Shown: piece by piece, positions 41,836-50,060 of the stretch | How positions within the stretch are numbered: position 1 is the stretch's first letter | How the letters are laid out: each line of letters opens with the position of its first letter | Source: Paenibacillus hamazuiensis | GTDB lineage: Bacteria; Bacillota; Bacilli; Paenibacillales; NBRC-103111 | DNA: 64,000 nucleotides | NCBI RefSeq assembly: GCF_023276405.1 | Contig: NZ_JALRMO010000001.1 | Span: 8,037,501-8,101,500 of the forward strand | Direction: 5' to 3' | The notes under the pieces: model-generated | What the model was told of the DNA's origin: nothing | The model's database searches: none | What the model saw: the letters and a program-made list of their open reading frames with translations, nothing else | Program-made: the position numbers and the translations under genes

Positions 41836-42661
41836 AATCAGAATGCTGCTCCTTAACCTGTGCAGTTACATCGTATTGATCATAGCATCCTTGTTCGTGC
41901 TGATTCCTTCGCTTTGGATGGCTTCCACAGCATTGAAGCGGTCGGAGGATGTGATGTCCACGCCTTTGAAATGGATACCGGACACGGTTTCGTTTAACTC
42001 GTTTATTCGCATATGGAAGGAGTATCCGTTCGCAGAATATTTCGCAAACAGCGTGTTCATTGTCTTTACGGCTACCGTCATATCTTTACTTTTCTCCGCA
42101 TTAGCCGGGTATGGAACTTCACGGTTTAACTTCCGGGGGAAGGGTACTTTCCTTACTTTTTTATTAATGACGCAAATGTTTCCTTCCATTATGCTGTTGA
42201 TCCCCTTCTACAAAGTGTTAAAATCATTCGGTTTAATCGACACCCATCTTGGCTTGATCCTGGTATATATTTCGTTTACGATACCGTTCTGTACTTGGAT
42301 GATGATGGGGTACTTTCAAAGCATCCCTAAAGAGCTTGACAAAGCTGCCATGATAGATGGCTGCAGCAGACTGCGCACATTTGTGCAGATCATTCTTCCT
42401 TTATCTTTACCTGGATTATCGGCCACAGCGATTTATGCTTTCCTGGTGGGCTGGAACGAGTATATGTTCGCATTTATATTGACAACATCCGAGAGCATGA
42501 AAACGATCCCTGTTGGAATTGCTCAGCTTAACGGTTTTTACAAAATCGAATGGAACGATATGATGGCGGCGTCCATCGTATCGAGTTTGCCCCTGATCGT
42601 CCTATTTTTATTTTTGCAAAAATATTTTATTAGCAGTTTGACGGCAGGCGCCGTGAAATGA
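41822..42661 (+). CDS. Carbohydrate ABC permease (MalG/UgpE type)
   Basis: A 279-residue permease with the MalG hallmarks: helix 1 SYIVLIIASLFVLIPSLWM, STALKRSEDV, the EAA loop ELDKAAMIDGCSRLRTFVQIILPLSLPGLSA, and FLVGWNEYMFAF. AGGAGG lies 9 nt before the ATG at 41822. It completes the membrane part of the importer; no ATPase gene follows. Confidence 0.93.
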   Translation: MTTIRIRMLLLNLCSYIVLIIASLFVLIPSLWMASTALKRSEDVMSTPLKWIPDTVSFNSFIRIWKEYPFAEYFANSVFIVFTATVISLLFSALAGYGTSRFNFRGKGTFLTFLLMTQMFPSIMLLIPFYKVLKSFGLIDTHLGLILVYISFTIPFCTWMMMGYFQSIPKELDKAAMIDGCSRLRTFVQIILPLSLPGLSATAIYAFLVGWNEYMFAFILTTSESMKTIPVGIAQLNGFYKIEWNDMMAASIVSSLPLIVLFLFLQKYFISSLTAGAVK

Positions 42662-42816
42662 TGGTATATGACGCCCGAAACAGGCTTAAGGCATTGAATG
42701 AAGCGTTATGAAGATATCCTCTTCTGTCTTGGTAAAAACTTGACGATATGCTATAATGCATACGACTGTGACGATGCAATTTGCAAAGTTGTTTACCAAT
42801 GGAGGACAGGTATCCG

Positions 42817-43551
42817 ATGGACACTTCAGACGAGTCAAAGCCATTATACCGCATTATATCGGATAAAATAAACCACGATATACGGGAAGGGAAATACTCG
42901 GATCATTTGCCGCCTCAAAATGAGCTTGCGATCATTTACGAGGTGGGCCGAAGCACGATAAGAGAATCTCTTCGTCATTTGGAAGAGCAGGGGATTATTC
43001 AGGTCAGACACGGAGCCAATACGAAAATATTGGTTTCGGGTCCCGCTTACAAGTTAAAGCCCGGGCTTGAATCTTTCATCGGCGTATCGAAAGTGATTGA
43101 AGACGCAGGTTTCGTGCCCTCCACTTCGTACGTGAACATACGAAGGGCGCATGCTTCCAAGCTGTTCTTTCCCGACTTTTCCGGAATGTCGGTTATTGTG
43201 CTGGAACGCGTCAGAACCGCCGACGGCAAACCCGTCGTATTCTCGATCGACGTGTTCAAGGATGAGGGGCTGGCGATCGATGAACTGGAGGCTTATCTGA
43301 AGAGTGGCTCGCTATTGGAGTATTTGAAGAGAAACGGTTCAACGATCAGCTTTGCGGAAACTACCGTGCGGGCTATGGCAGCGGACCAGGCGGTCAGTCA
43401 AAGGCTTCATATCCGCGTAGGTGAACCTGTTCTATTGTTAGAGGAGGTTTGCTATGACTCTTCAGGAAATATTGCGATAACGTCAAACGACTATTATCAT
43501 CCCCAATTGGTTAATTTCAGAGTGATTCGCCGTGCAGAGAACATGAAGTAG
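42817..43551 (+). CDS. GntR-family regulator, UTRA (HutC) type
   Basis: A 244-residue regulator: winged helix (PLYRIISDKINHDIREGKYSDHLPPQNELAIIYEVGRSTIRESLRHLEEQGII) and a UTRA ligand domain (SKLFFPDFSGMSVIVLERVRTADGKPVVFSIDVF... VRAMAADQAVSQRLHIRVGEPVLLLEEVCYD). UTRA domains of the NagR/YvoA group bind amino-sugar phosphates, which fits the nagA-containing operon downstream. I chose ATG 42817 behind GGAGGACAGG; upstream in-frame starts lack a site. A terminator separates it from the permease operon. Confidence 0.9.
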   Translation: MDTSDESKPLYRIISDKINHDIREGKYSDHLPPQNELAIIYEVGRSTIRESLRHLEEQGIIQVRHGANTKILVSGPAYKLKPGLESFIGVSKVIEDAGFVPSTSYVNIRRAHASKLFFPDFSGMSVIVLERVRTADGKPVVFSIDVFKDEGLAIDELEAYLKSGSLLEYLKRNGSTISFAETTVRAMAADQAVSQRLHIRVGEPVLLLEEVCYDSSGNIAITSNDYYHPQLVNFRVIRRAENMK

Positions 43552-43575
43552 GTGCTGTGACAACCTTCAACGACC

Positions 43576-43604
43576 AAAAAAAGCCGCGTGAGTGGCTTTT
43601 TTTT
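43576..43604 (+). terminator. Terminator of the UTRA regulator gene
   Basis: AAAAAAAGCC - GCGTGAGT - GGCTTTTTTTT. The gap from here to 43823 holds an AT-rich promoter region (TATAAT at 43661) and an AAGGAGGAG at 43741 followed by a 14-codon frame starting ATT; no certain gene. Confidence 0.8.
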
Positions 43605-43823
43605 GTTTGTCCGAAGCGATTTCCAAAAAAAAGTGTTGCGGAGAAAAGGAATCGTGATATAATTAACTCATCTGAAGAGTTACTATTTAAATTCTATCAG
43701 ATATCATATTTGTTTTCGTGATGAAAAGATTGAATCCAGCGAAGGAGGAGTCAACCATTCAGACCGTTCCAGTAGAAAGGCAAACGATAACATCGGCTTA
43801 GACTATATTGAAGGGGGATTTGC

Positions 43824-45227
43824 ATGAGTGAACTTAAGAAGAATGCTATAAGTTGGCCGGGGGCAATCGCCATGTCGATTGCGATTATGGCTCCGGCTGC
43901 AGGGATGATGTTTGCTCCGCAGGTTGTCGCACAAACTGCCGGCGGCGCCGTGCCGCTTGCATTCATCGTATCGTTGATCGGCTCTCTCTTTGTCGCCAAT
44001 ACGATCGTACAATTTGCCAAAAGATTGCCTCACGCCGGCTCGTTTTTCGCCTATAATACGGCGGGGCTCGGCAAAGTAGCCGGGTTTGTCTCGGGATGGC
44101 TTCTATTCAGCGGATATTTCGTTTTTTATCCCCAAAACTTGCTGGCTGCGGCTTTTTTTACGTCTTCCGTGTGCAAGTCGCTGTTCGGGTTTGAGATCAG
44201 CTGGATTGCAATCGCTCTCTTGTTTGCGGGAATCATATGGTGGTTATCGTTGCGGGGAATAAGCAACTCGATGAAGACCGATTTGTTTTTCGTCGCTTTT
44301 GAAGTGTTGGTTCTCGTCATCGTCGCGGTCTCCATTATTGCGAAAGGCGGGGCGGAAGGAAACACATGGTCCGTATTTACGCCGCAGCATTCGCCGACAG
44401 GTTGGGGTGGCGTTTTCTTCGGGATGATATTCGCCATGATGACGTTTATGGGCTTTGAATCGGCGGGGACAGTTGCCGAAGAAACATCGAATCCGCGTAA
44501 AAATATACCGAGGGCGATATGGGGCTCGGTTATCGGGGTCGGTATTTTTTATATCTTTATGACTTATGCGATGTCAATCGGCTATGGCCCCAGCAAGGGT
44601 GCGGATTTTGCCGCAGCGACGATTCCGATGGAGGACTTGGCAAGCAGATATGCCGGCACGGGCATGCGATGGGCAGTCGATATTGCGGGCATTCTCAGCG
44701 CATTTGCCGTAAGTTTGGCACTAAACAACGCGACGGTGCGAGTGATTTTCGCCATGGGCCGCGACGGCGTTTTGCCGAGAGTTCTCGGCCAAATCGATCC
44801 CAAATTCGCCGCCCCCAAAAATTCGATTCATCTGGTTGCCCTCTGTACGATCGTTCTGGCTCTGGTGATCGGCATTTTATTCGGGCCATATCCGAATGGT
44901 TACGGTTTTCTGGGATCTTTCGGGACATTGCCTATTTTGCTCTTGTATGTGATCGCTTCCCTTTCATTATACCGGTTTATGAAAAAACATGATCCATTGC
45001 ATTTTAATTGGTGGCATCATGCCATCATGCCAGGGATAGGCGGATTGTTCATGCTGCTGCCGATATATGGAACGGTATTTCCGTTGCCGCCTTGGCCGTA
45101 TAATCTGATATTGCTGCTAGTCGTGCTTTACATCGCAGCCGGGATCATATGGGGATTCCGTTTGCGAAAGAAGGGCGGGGACATGCTTGACCGTCTTGAA
45201 AAGATCATGAACCATCCAGGCGATTGA
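43824..45227 (+). CDS. APC-superfamily amino-acid permease
   Basis: A 467-residue transporter with 12 predicted helices. The first helix ISWPGAIAMSIAIMAPAAGMMFA with its unwound centre, FGMIFAMMTFMGFESAGTVAEETSNPRKNIPRAIWGSV and the ISGRDGVLP-like FAMGRDGVLPRVLGQID are typical of the amino acid-polyamine-organocation group (YhdG/AAT-like). AAGGGGG precedes the ATG. It heads the five-gene operon ending in nagA; the substrate may be an amino sugar conjugate or an amino acid. Confidence 0.9.
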   Translation: MSELKKNAISWPGAIAMSIAIMAPAAGMMFAPQVVAQTAGGAVPLAFIVSLIGSLFVANTIVQFAKRLPHAGSFFAYNTAGLGKVAGFVSGWLLFSGYFVFYPQNLLAAAFFTSSVCKSLFGFEISWIAIALLFAGIIWWLSLRGISNSMKTDLFFVAFEVLVLVIVAVSIIAKGGAEGNTWSVFTPQHSPTGWGGVFFGMIFAMMTFMGFESAGTVAEETSNPRKNIPRAIWGSVIGVGIFYIFMTYAMSIGYGPSKGADFAAATIPMEDLASRYAGTGMRWAVDIAGILSAFAVSLALNNATVRVIFAMGRDGVLPRVLGQIDPKFAAPKNSIHLVALCTIVLALVIGILFGPYPNGYGFLGSFGTLPILLLYVIASLSLYRFMKKHDPLHFNWWHHAIMPGIGGLFMLLPIYGTVFPLPPWPYNLILLLVVLYIAAGIIWGFRLRKKGGDMLDRLEKIMNHPGD

Positions 45228-45260
45228 ACGGCCTGACGAAACCGAAAGGATTAACAAGAA

Positions 45261-46259
45261 ATGATGCAAAGACCGACATGGAAGCACGAAGATTTGTATG
45301 GAGTGGTCGATATCGGAGGCACGAAAATAATAGCGGGAATCGCTTCCGACGATGCACTGTTGGCGACGAAGCGTATCTCCACGGATGCTTTGAAAGGACC
45401 CGACGATATTACGAAGCGGATAGCCGCCACTTTTACCGAGCTTAAAGAGGAACTGAATTTGTCCTGCAGAACGTTGTCGGGAATTGGCGTCAGCGTGCCG
45501 GGGCCGCTAAATACGAAAGAAGGAATCGTGCATTTTACCGGCAATCTGAAATGGGTCGATTATCCGGTGGCTGAACGGCTTCAGGCGGAGTGCGGCGGAG
45601 TTAGCGTTTACATCGATGATGACGGGAATTGTGCCGGCATCGGTGAAGCTTGTCACGGCGCAGGTAAAGGTATGCAGCATATTGTGTATATCACGATTAG
45701 CACAGGGATCGGCGGAGCCGTTATCATGGACGGTCAAGTATACCGCGGTCATCAGGATTTGGCGGGTGAAATCGGGCATATGACGATGATCCCCGACGGG
45801 CCCCTTTGTTCCTGCGGAAATAGCGGTTGCTTGGAGGCGATTGCTTCAGGCACTGCGATCGGATTGCAAGGAAGGCAGCTTCTTTTGCAAGGCAAATCGG
45901 ATATTGTGGCGAGATTGTCAAACGGTCGGATGGACGAAGTGTCGGCAGAGACGGTTTTTTTAGCGGCTGAACAAGGGGATTCGGCATGTCAGGCTATCAT
46001 CCGAAATGCAGGCATTTATTTGGGGATTGCAGCGGCCAATTTGGTGCATGTGCTGAACCCGCAGGCCATCGTTTTCGGAGGGGGGGTGATGCGGCAGAGC
46101 GCCGTACTGCTTCCGCTTATTACATCCGAAATGAACAGACATTTATTCAAGGTTCAGCAAGACCGTATTCAAGTGAAAGCCGCGGAGCTGGGAGACAAGA
46201 GCGGGTTATGGGGAGCGAAACGGCTCATTGCGGGGAAAAGCAAACAATCGAACATGTAG
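45261..46259 (+). CDS. ROK-family sugar kinase
   Basis: A 332-residue ROK protein without a DNA-binding domain, hence a kinase. Phosphate loop VVDIGGTKIIAGIA, ISTGIGGAVIMDGQVYRG, catalytic Asp in IDDDGNCAGIGEA, and the zinc motif GHMTMIPDGPLCSCGNSGCLEA. ROK kinases act on glucose, ManNAc or GlcNAc; with nagA two genes away, N-acetylhexosamine is likely. It follows the permease gene by 33 bp; AAAGG precedes the ATG. Confidence 0.9.
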   Translation: MMQRPTWKHEDLYGVVDIGGTKIIAGIASDDALLATKRISTDALKGPDDITKRIAATFTELKEELNLSCRTLSGIGVSVPGPLNTKEGIVHFTGNLKWVDYPVAERLQAECGGVSVYIDDDGNCAGIGEACHGAGKGMQHIVYITISTGIGGAVIMDGQVYRGHQDLAGEIGHMTMIPDGPLCSCGNSGCLEAIASGTAIGLQGRQLLLQGKSDIVARLSNGRMDEVSAETVFLAAEQGDSACQAIIRNAGIYLGIAAANLVHVLNPQAIVFGGGVMRQSAVLLPLITSEMNRHLFKVQQDRIQVKAAELGDKSGLWGAKRLIAGKSKQSNM

Positions 46260-46292
46260 ATTAGATAAAAGGATAAGACGGAGGGAAACACG

Positions 46293-47015
46293 ATGAACAT
46301 GATTCAAAAATATGGCGAATACTTGATGAAACATTTGGAGAAGGCTGTTTTGAACCAGCAGGAAAGCATCCTGCAAGCGGCTCAATTAGTGAAAAAGTCG
46401 ATACTGGCCGGAGGACGGTTTTACGTTTTCGGCAGCGGACATTCCCATATGATTGCGGAAGAACTGTACAATAGGGCGGGAGGTTTGGCGCTGATCAAGG
46501 CTATTTTGGAGCCCAGTCTGATGCTGCATGAAGAGCCTAATAAGAGCACGTATCTGGAGCGCCTCGAAGGATATGCCGAAGTGCTGCTCAACCTGAAGGA
46601 AGTCGGAAGCAAGGATACGGTTATGATCGTCTCCAATTCGGGGCGAAACGCCGTCGTGGTGGAAATGGCGATCAAAGCGCGCGAATTGGGCGCGGGCGTC
46701 ATCGCCATGACCAGCATGTCGCATTCCTCAAAAGTCAGTTCGCGCCATCAAAGCGGCAAAAGATTGTTCGAATTGGCCGACGTTATTTTGGACAACGGCG
46801 CGGAAACGGGTGACGCCGCATTCTTCGTGGAAGGTCTGGAAACGCCTACGGGGCCGACATCCAGCTTCGCCGGAATCGCCTTGGCGCAGACGATGTTGGT
46901 GACGATTTTAAACGAATTGGTGGCAGCGGGATTCGAGCCGCCGGTTTTTAAAAGCAGCAATTTAGACGGTGCCGACCAATACAACGATCTTTTGTTTAAA
47001 ACCTACGTAAAGTGA
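46293..47015 (+). CDS. SIS-domain phosphosugar protein
   Basis: A 240-residue protein with one SIS domain: KKSILAGGRFYVFGSGHSHMIAEELYNRAGGLALI, then TVMIVSNSGRNAVVVEMAIKARELGAGVIAMTSM. It resembles the UPF0309 / SIS family of phosphosugar-binding proteins, which may be isomerases or etherase-like. The sugar phosphate made by the ROK kinase next door is the likely ligand. GACGGAGGG precedes the ATG and the stop overlaps the start region of the next gene. Confidence 0.88.
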   Translation: MNMIQKYGEYLMKHLEKAVLNQQESILQAAQLVKKSILAGGRFYVFGSGHSHMIAEELYNRAGGLALIKAILEPSLMLHEEPNKSTYLERLEGYAEVLLNLKEVGSKDTVMIVSNSGRNAVVVEMAIKARELGAGVIAMTSMSHSSKVSSRHQSGKRLFELADVILDNGAETGDAAFFVEGLETPTGPTSSFAGIALAQTMLVTILNELVAAGFEPPVFKSSNLDGADQYNDLLFKTYVK

Positions 47016-47026
47016 GGCCGGATCCG

Positions 47027-48412
47027 GTGAAAACTGCCATTATACTTGCTGCTGGAAAGGGCTCCAAGCTATGGCCCTATAACGAATATTGGCCCAAAGC
47101 CGCCTTGCCGGTTGCCGGCAAGCCTGTTCTCCATAGAATGATCGGTCATCTGAAGAGTCTGTCAATTGAACGTATTATCGTTGCGGCAGCATATCTCGAC
47201 AAACGCTTGAAATCGCTGTGCCACGGAATCGAAGGCGTTGAAGTGGTTTCGTTGCCGTCTCCACAAGGGACGGCGGATACATTGGAACGATTGCTGCCGA
47301 TGATTAATGACGAGAAGCTGCTGATTGTGTATGGGGATATCGTCACGACGCAAGCTGCAATGCAAAGTTTTATTCGGCAATCGTCCGAATCCGGGAGCGA
47401 TGCGGATCTTCTCGTCAAACCGCTGGATAAGGATCGGGCGCAAGACTGGTTTTGCGCCAACGTCAACAACAAGATGGTGCTGCAGATCTATGGGCATCCG
47501 CGTCCGCATTACGTGAATCATCGGTTATTAGGCGTTTATGCAGTCAGAACGGCAGCGCTGCAATCGGCGCTGGCTCAAAATCCCGGCTTTATGACGAATG
47601 TGAATGTCGGCGTTATGCCGCCGATGGAAGCGGCACTTGAGCAATCGTTACAGATCATGATCGAGGACGGTCTTCGCGTAACCGCGCATTGCGCGGAAAC
47701 CGACGTCGTCGATTTGGATAAACCGTGGCACTTATTGCAGGCCGCTCAATTGGTATTAAACGACGAAATCAAAGCTCTCAAAGAGAGCAGCATCCCGGAT
47801 TCCGCCGCTATTCATCCGTCCGCCGAGATTAAAGGGCAGGTCGTTCTGGGTGAAGGGGTTATTATTGGAAGGAATGTGCAAATCAAAGGAAATGCAAGAA
47901 TAGGCAAGGGAACTATCGTCGACAATGGAGCTATCATAGGCGGCAACTCGGTGATCGGCGACAATTGCGTCATCACGGACTACTGTAGAATCGGGGATTT
48001 CAGCGTAATCGGAAACCGGAATCGTATCGGTCATTGCGCCGAATTTGAAGGGATCACCTTTGATAATGTGAGCTTTACGCACTACGGAGAAGTTTTCGGC
48101 GTCGTCGGCACTTCCACCGATATCGCGGCCGGCGTTACGGTCGGCGTACTGCGGTTTGACGATTTGCCGCAAATGCAGAAGGTGCAAGGTAGGACAGAAT
48201 ATCCGGAAAAGTTCGGAAACGCCGTTTATTTTGGCGACTATGCCAGAACCGGAATCGCATCGCTTTATATGCCGGGCGTCAAAATCGGCTCCAACAGCGT
48301 GATCGGACCGGCCGTTTTGGTGGAAAAGGATGTGCCGTCGCACACGTTGATCCACCTTGATCAACAACAGCTCGTAAAAAAAGAATGGGGAGCCCATCGT
48401 TACGGCTGGTAA
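47027..48412 (+). CDS. Sugar-1-phosphate nucleotidyltransferase with left-handed beta-helix (GlmU-like)
   Basis: A 461-residue bifunctional-looking protein. N-terminal nucleotidyltransferase: AIILAAGKGSKLWPYNEYWPKAALPVAGKPVL and IVYGDIVT. C-terminal hexapeptide repeats (AIHPSAEIKGQVVLGEGVIIGRNVQIKGNARIGKGTIVDNGAIIGGNSVIGDN...) form a left-handed helix as in GlmU or sugar acyltransferases. The GTG at 47027 is preferred (MKTAIILAAG) with GTGAGG 9 nt upstream; a GTG at 47012 overlaps the previous stop. A nucleotidyltransferase in a catabolic amino-sugar operon is unusual. Confidence 0.86.
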   Translation: MKTAIILAAGKGSKLWPYNEYWPKAALPVAGKPVLHRMIGHLKSLSIERIIVAAAYLDKRLKSLCHGIEGVEVVSLPSPQGTADTLERLLPMINDEKLLIVYGDIVTTQAAMQSFIRQSSESGSDADLLVKPLDKDRAQDWFCANVNNKMVLQIYGHPRPHYVNHRLLGVYAVRTAALQSALAQNPGFMTNVNVGVMPPMEAALEQSLQIMIEDGLRVTAHCAETDVVDLDKPWHLLQAAQLVLNDEIKALKESSIPDSAAIHPSAEIKGQVVLGEGVIIGRNVQIKGNARIGKGTIVDNGAIIGGNSVIGDNCVITDYCRIGDFSVIGNRNRIGHCAEFEGITFDNVSFTHYGEVFGVVGTSTDIAAGVTVGVLRFDDLPQMQKVQGRTEYPEKFGNAVYFGDYARTGIASLYMPGVKIGSNSVIGPAVLVEKDVPSHTLIHLDQQQLVKKEWGAHRYGW

Positions 48413-48426
48413 TCGCTTCGCGACCA

Positions 48427-48446
48427 CGGGGGCTTCGGCCCCCCTA
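48427..48446 (+). other. GC hairpin between the nucleotidyltransferase gene and nagA
   Basis: CGGGGGC-TTCG-GCCCCCC, a UUCG tetraloop hairpin 15 nt after the stop, followed by TATTTCATTTT. It may be a partial terminator or an mRNA stabiliser. Confidence 0.55.
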
Positions 48447-48471
48447 TTTCATTTTAAATGGTGAGGTACAG

Positions 48472-49650
48472 ATGGCGGAAAATACGAGATTCGCCTGGAA
48501 GGGCAACCTGGTGGCGCCAAACCGGGTTATCCATAATGGATTGGTCGTAGCCGAAAATAGGAGCATTATTTTTGCAGGACCTATGGAAGAGTGGGATGGC
48601 GGGACGATTCCACAAGTTGAGGAAATAAGCGACGGCTGGATTTTGCCCGGTTTGATCGATTTGCACGTACACGGTTTGGCAGGGTGCGATGTCATGGACG
48701 GAACGCCGGAAGCTTTACTAACCATTTCGGCGGCTTTAGCCTCTTACGGCGTTACCGGATTTTTGCCCACTACGATTACAAGCAGTGAGGAAGATTTGCT
48801 GAATGCGATCGATAATGTAACCGAATTTCAAGAAAAAGATGGGGCTTTCGAATCGGGAGCAGCGGTGTTAGGCATTCATATCGAAGGACCGTGGATTCAT
48901 CCGCGGTACCGCGGGGCGATGAATGAAAGTTTTATAACGCAGCCTTCGCTATCCCAGGCAAAGAAACTGTACGATAGAGCAAAGGGGCTTCTGAAAATCG
49001 TCACCTTGGCGCCGGAATTGCCGGGTGCCCTTGAAGTGGTCCGGTATTTGAGCGAGAGGAAAGTTACAGTCTCTGCGGGACATACGGGAGCGGGCTTCGA
49101 ACAAATCGCCGAAGCGCTGCAAGCAGGGTTAACCCAGATTACGCATTGCTTCAATGCGATGACCGGGCTGCATCACCGTGAACCGGGTGCCGTAGGTGCA
49201 GCCATGTATTTTGAAGGTTTGCGAACGGAGCTCATTGCGGACAACATTCATGTACATCCTCACGTCGCCAACCTGCTGTACAGATTGAAAAAACAAAGTC
49301 TGATTCTAATCAGCGACTGTACGAGAGCGGGCGGAATGCCGAACGGAGTTTACGACTTGGGCGGCCAATCCGTCCAAGTAGAGGACGGAAAAGCGACGCT
49401 GCCTGACGGTACGTTGGCCGGCAGCTTGCTGACATTGAACCGGGCGATAAAAAATATGGTGGAATCGGCCTTCGTCCCGCTGGAACAAGCTGTATCTATG
49501 GCTTCCTTGGCCCCTGCTGCGGTTCTCGGTATCGATGATCGAAAAGGGCGGCTTTGTCCCGGATATGACGCGGATATAACGGTTCTGAACCGGAACTTTG
49601 ACGTAGCCGCGACGTGGGTCGGGGGCAGAAAGGTGTTTGATTCGAACTAA
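48472..49650 (+). CDS. nagA: N-acetylglucosamine-6-phosphate deacetylase
   Basis: A 392-residue amidohydrolase that removes acetate from GlcNAc-6-P. Marks: GLIDLHVHGLAGCDVMD (HxH metal site), GIHIEGPWIHPRYRGAM (catalytic-site Glu), VSAGHTGAGFEQI, THCFNAMTGLHHREPGAVGA, and LISDCTRAGGMPNG with the catalytic Asp. Start at 48472 behind GGTGAGG; the longer frame starts inside the upstream gene. No nagB is seen in the window; the SIS protein may cover part of that role. Part of this gene is duplicated at 51325. Confidence 0.93.
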   Translation: MAENTRFAWKGNLVAPNRVIHNGLVVAENRSIIFAGPMEEWDGGTIPQVEEISDGWILPGLIDLHVHGLAGCDVMDGTPEALLTISAALASYGVTGFLPTTITSSEEDLLNAIDNVTEFQEKDGAFESGAAVLGIHIEGPWIHPRYRGAMNESFITQPSLSQAKKLYDRAKGLLKIVTLAPELPGALEVVRYLSERKVTVSAGHTGAGFEQIAEALQAGLTQITHCFNAMTGLHHREPGAVGAAMYFEGLRTELIADNIHVHPHVANLLYRLKKQSLILISDCTRAGGMPNGVYDLGGQSVQVEDGKATLPDGTLAGSLLTLNRAIKNMVESAFVPLEQAVSMASLAPAAVLGIDDRKGRLCPGYDADITVLNRNFDVAATWVGGRKVFDSN

Positions 49651-49659
49651 ACTTCTTAG

Positions 49660-49734
49660 TTACACTTATCCATGAACCGGCATTTCAAGCGGATTACCGG
49701 TTTGTCCCCCAGAGAGTTTCTCCTCACGCGTTAA
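49660..49734 (+). pseudogene. C-terminal remnant of an AraC-family regulator
   Basis: In frame after a stop at 49657: LHLSMNRHFKRITGLSPREF and LLTR, then TAA. This is the last helix-turn-helix recognition region of an AraC protein (HLS...RxFKRxTGxSPxEF). No upstream part exists here; nagA ends 10 bp before. It is a leftover of a deleted gene. Confidence 0.75.
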
Positions 49735-49749
49735 TCAATGTGGGTTTCC

Positions 49750-49785
49750 AGCCGCAGCATTCACGATGCTGCGGCTTTCTTTTTG
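49750..49785 (+). terminator. Terminator (former AraC gene, now ends the nagA operon)
   Basis: Perfect 11-bp stem AGCCGCAGCAT / ATGCTGCGGCT, 5-nt loop, then TTCTTTTT. Confidence 0.88.
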
Positions 49786-49786
49786 G

Positions 49787-50017
49787 GCTCGGAATATACA
49801 AAAACAAACGAAAATCGCTGGGGAACATCTCTACCACGTTAACCTGATTCCATTCAATTCGACCGAAGTTACGCCAGACAGCTATCGGTCATCCGATCCT
49901 GATCGGATTAAAACGTTTGTTCGGATTTTGAAGTCAAAGGGGATCGGTATCACGGTCCGAACTCAATTCGGATCGGACATTAACGCGGCATGCGGCCAGC
50001 TATACCGCTCCGAATAA
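49787..50017 (+). pseudogene. C-terminal fragment of a Cfr/RlmN-like methyltransferase
   Basis: The frame reads ARNIQKQTKIAGEHLYHVNL, then IPFN, RIKTFVRILKSKGIGITVRT and QFGSDINAACGQLYRSE. This is the last ~75 residues of a Cfr-type protein. The final ~50 bases are nearly identical to the end of the deleted copy at 32302-32658, 17 kb away. It has no start, no radical-SAM core and follows a terminator. It is a second remnant of the same gene type. Confidence 0.78.
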
Positions 50018-50060
50018 CCGGTGTCGGAAATTAACATAAAGCAGCGGTTTATTAGTTCAC

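Noticed and set aside
43754-43798. 14-codon leader peptide with ATT start behind AAGGAGGAG
   Set aside because: The ribosome site is strong, but ATT starts are rare and there is no sign of a regulatory structure; left as a note in the gap description.
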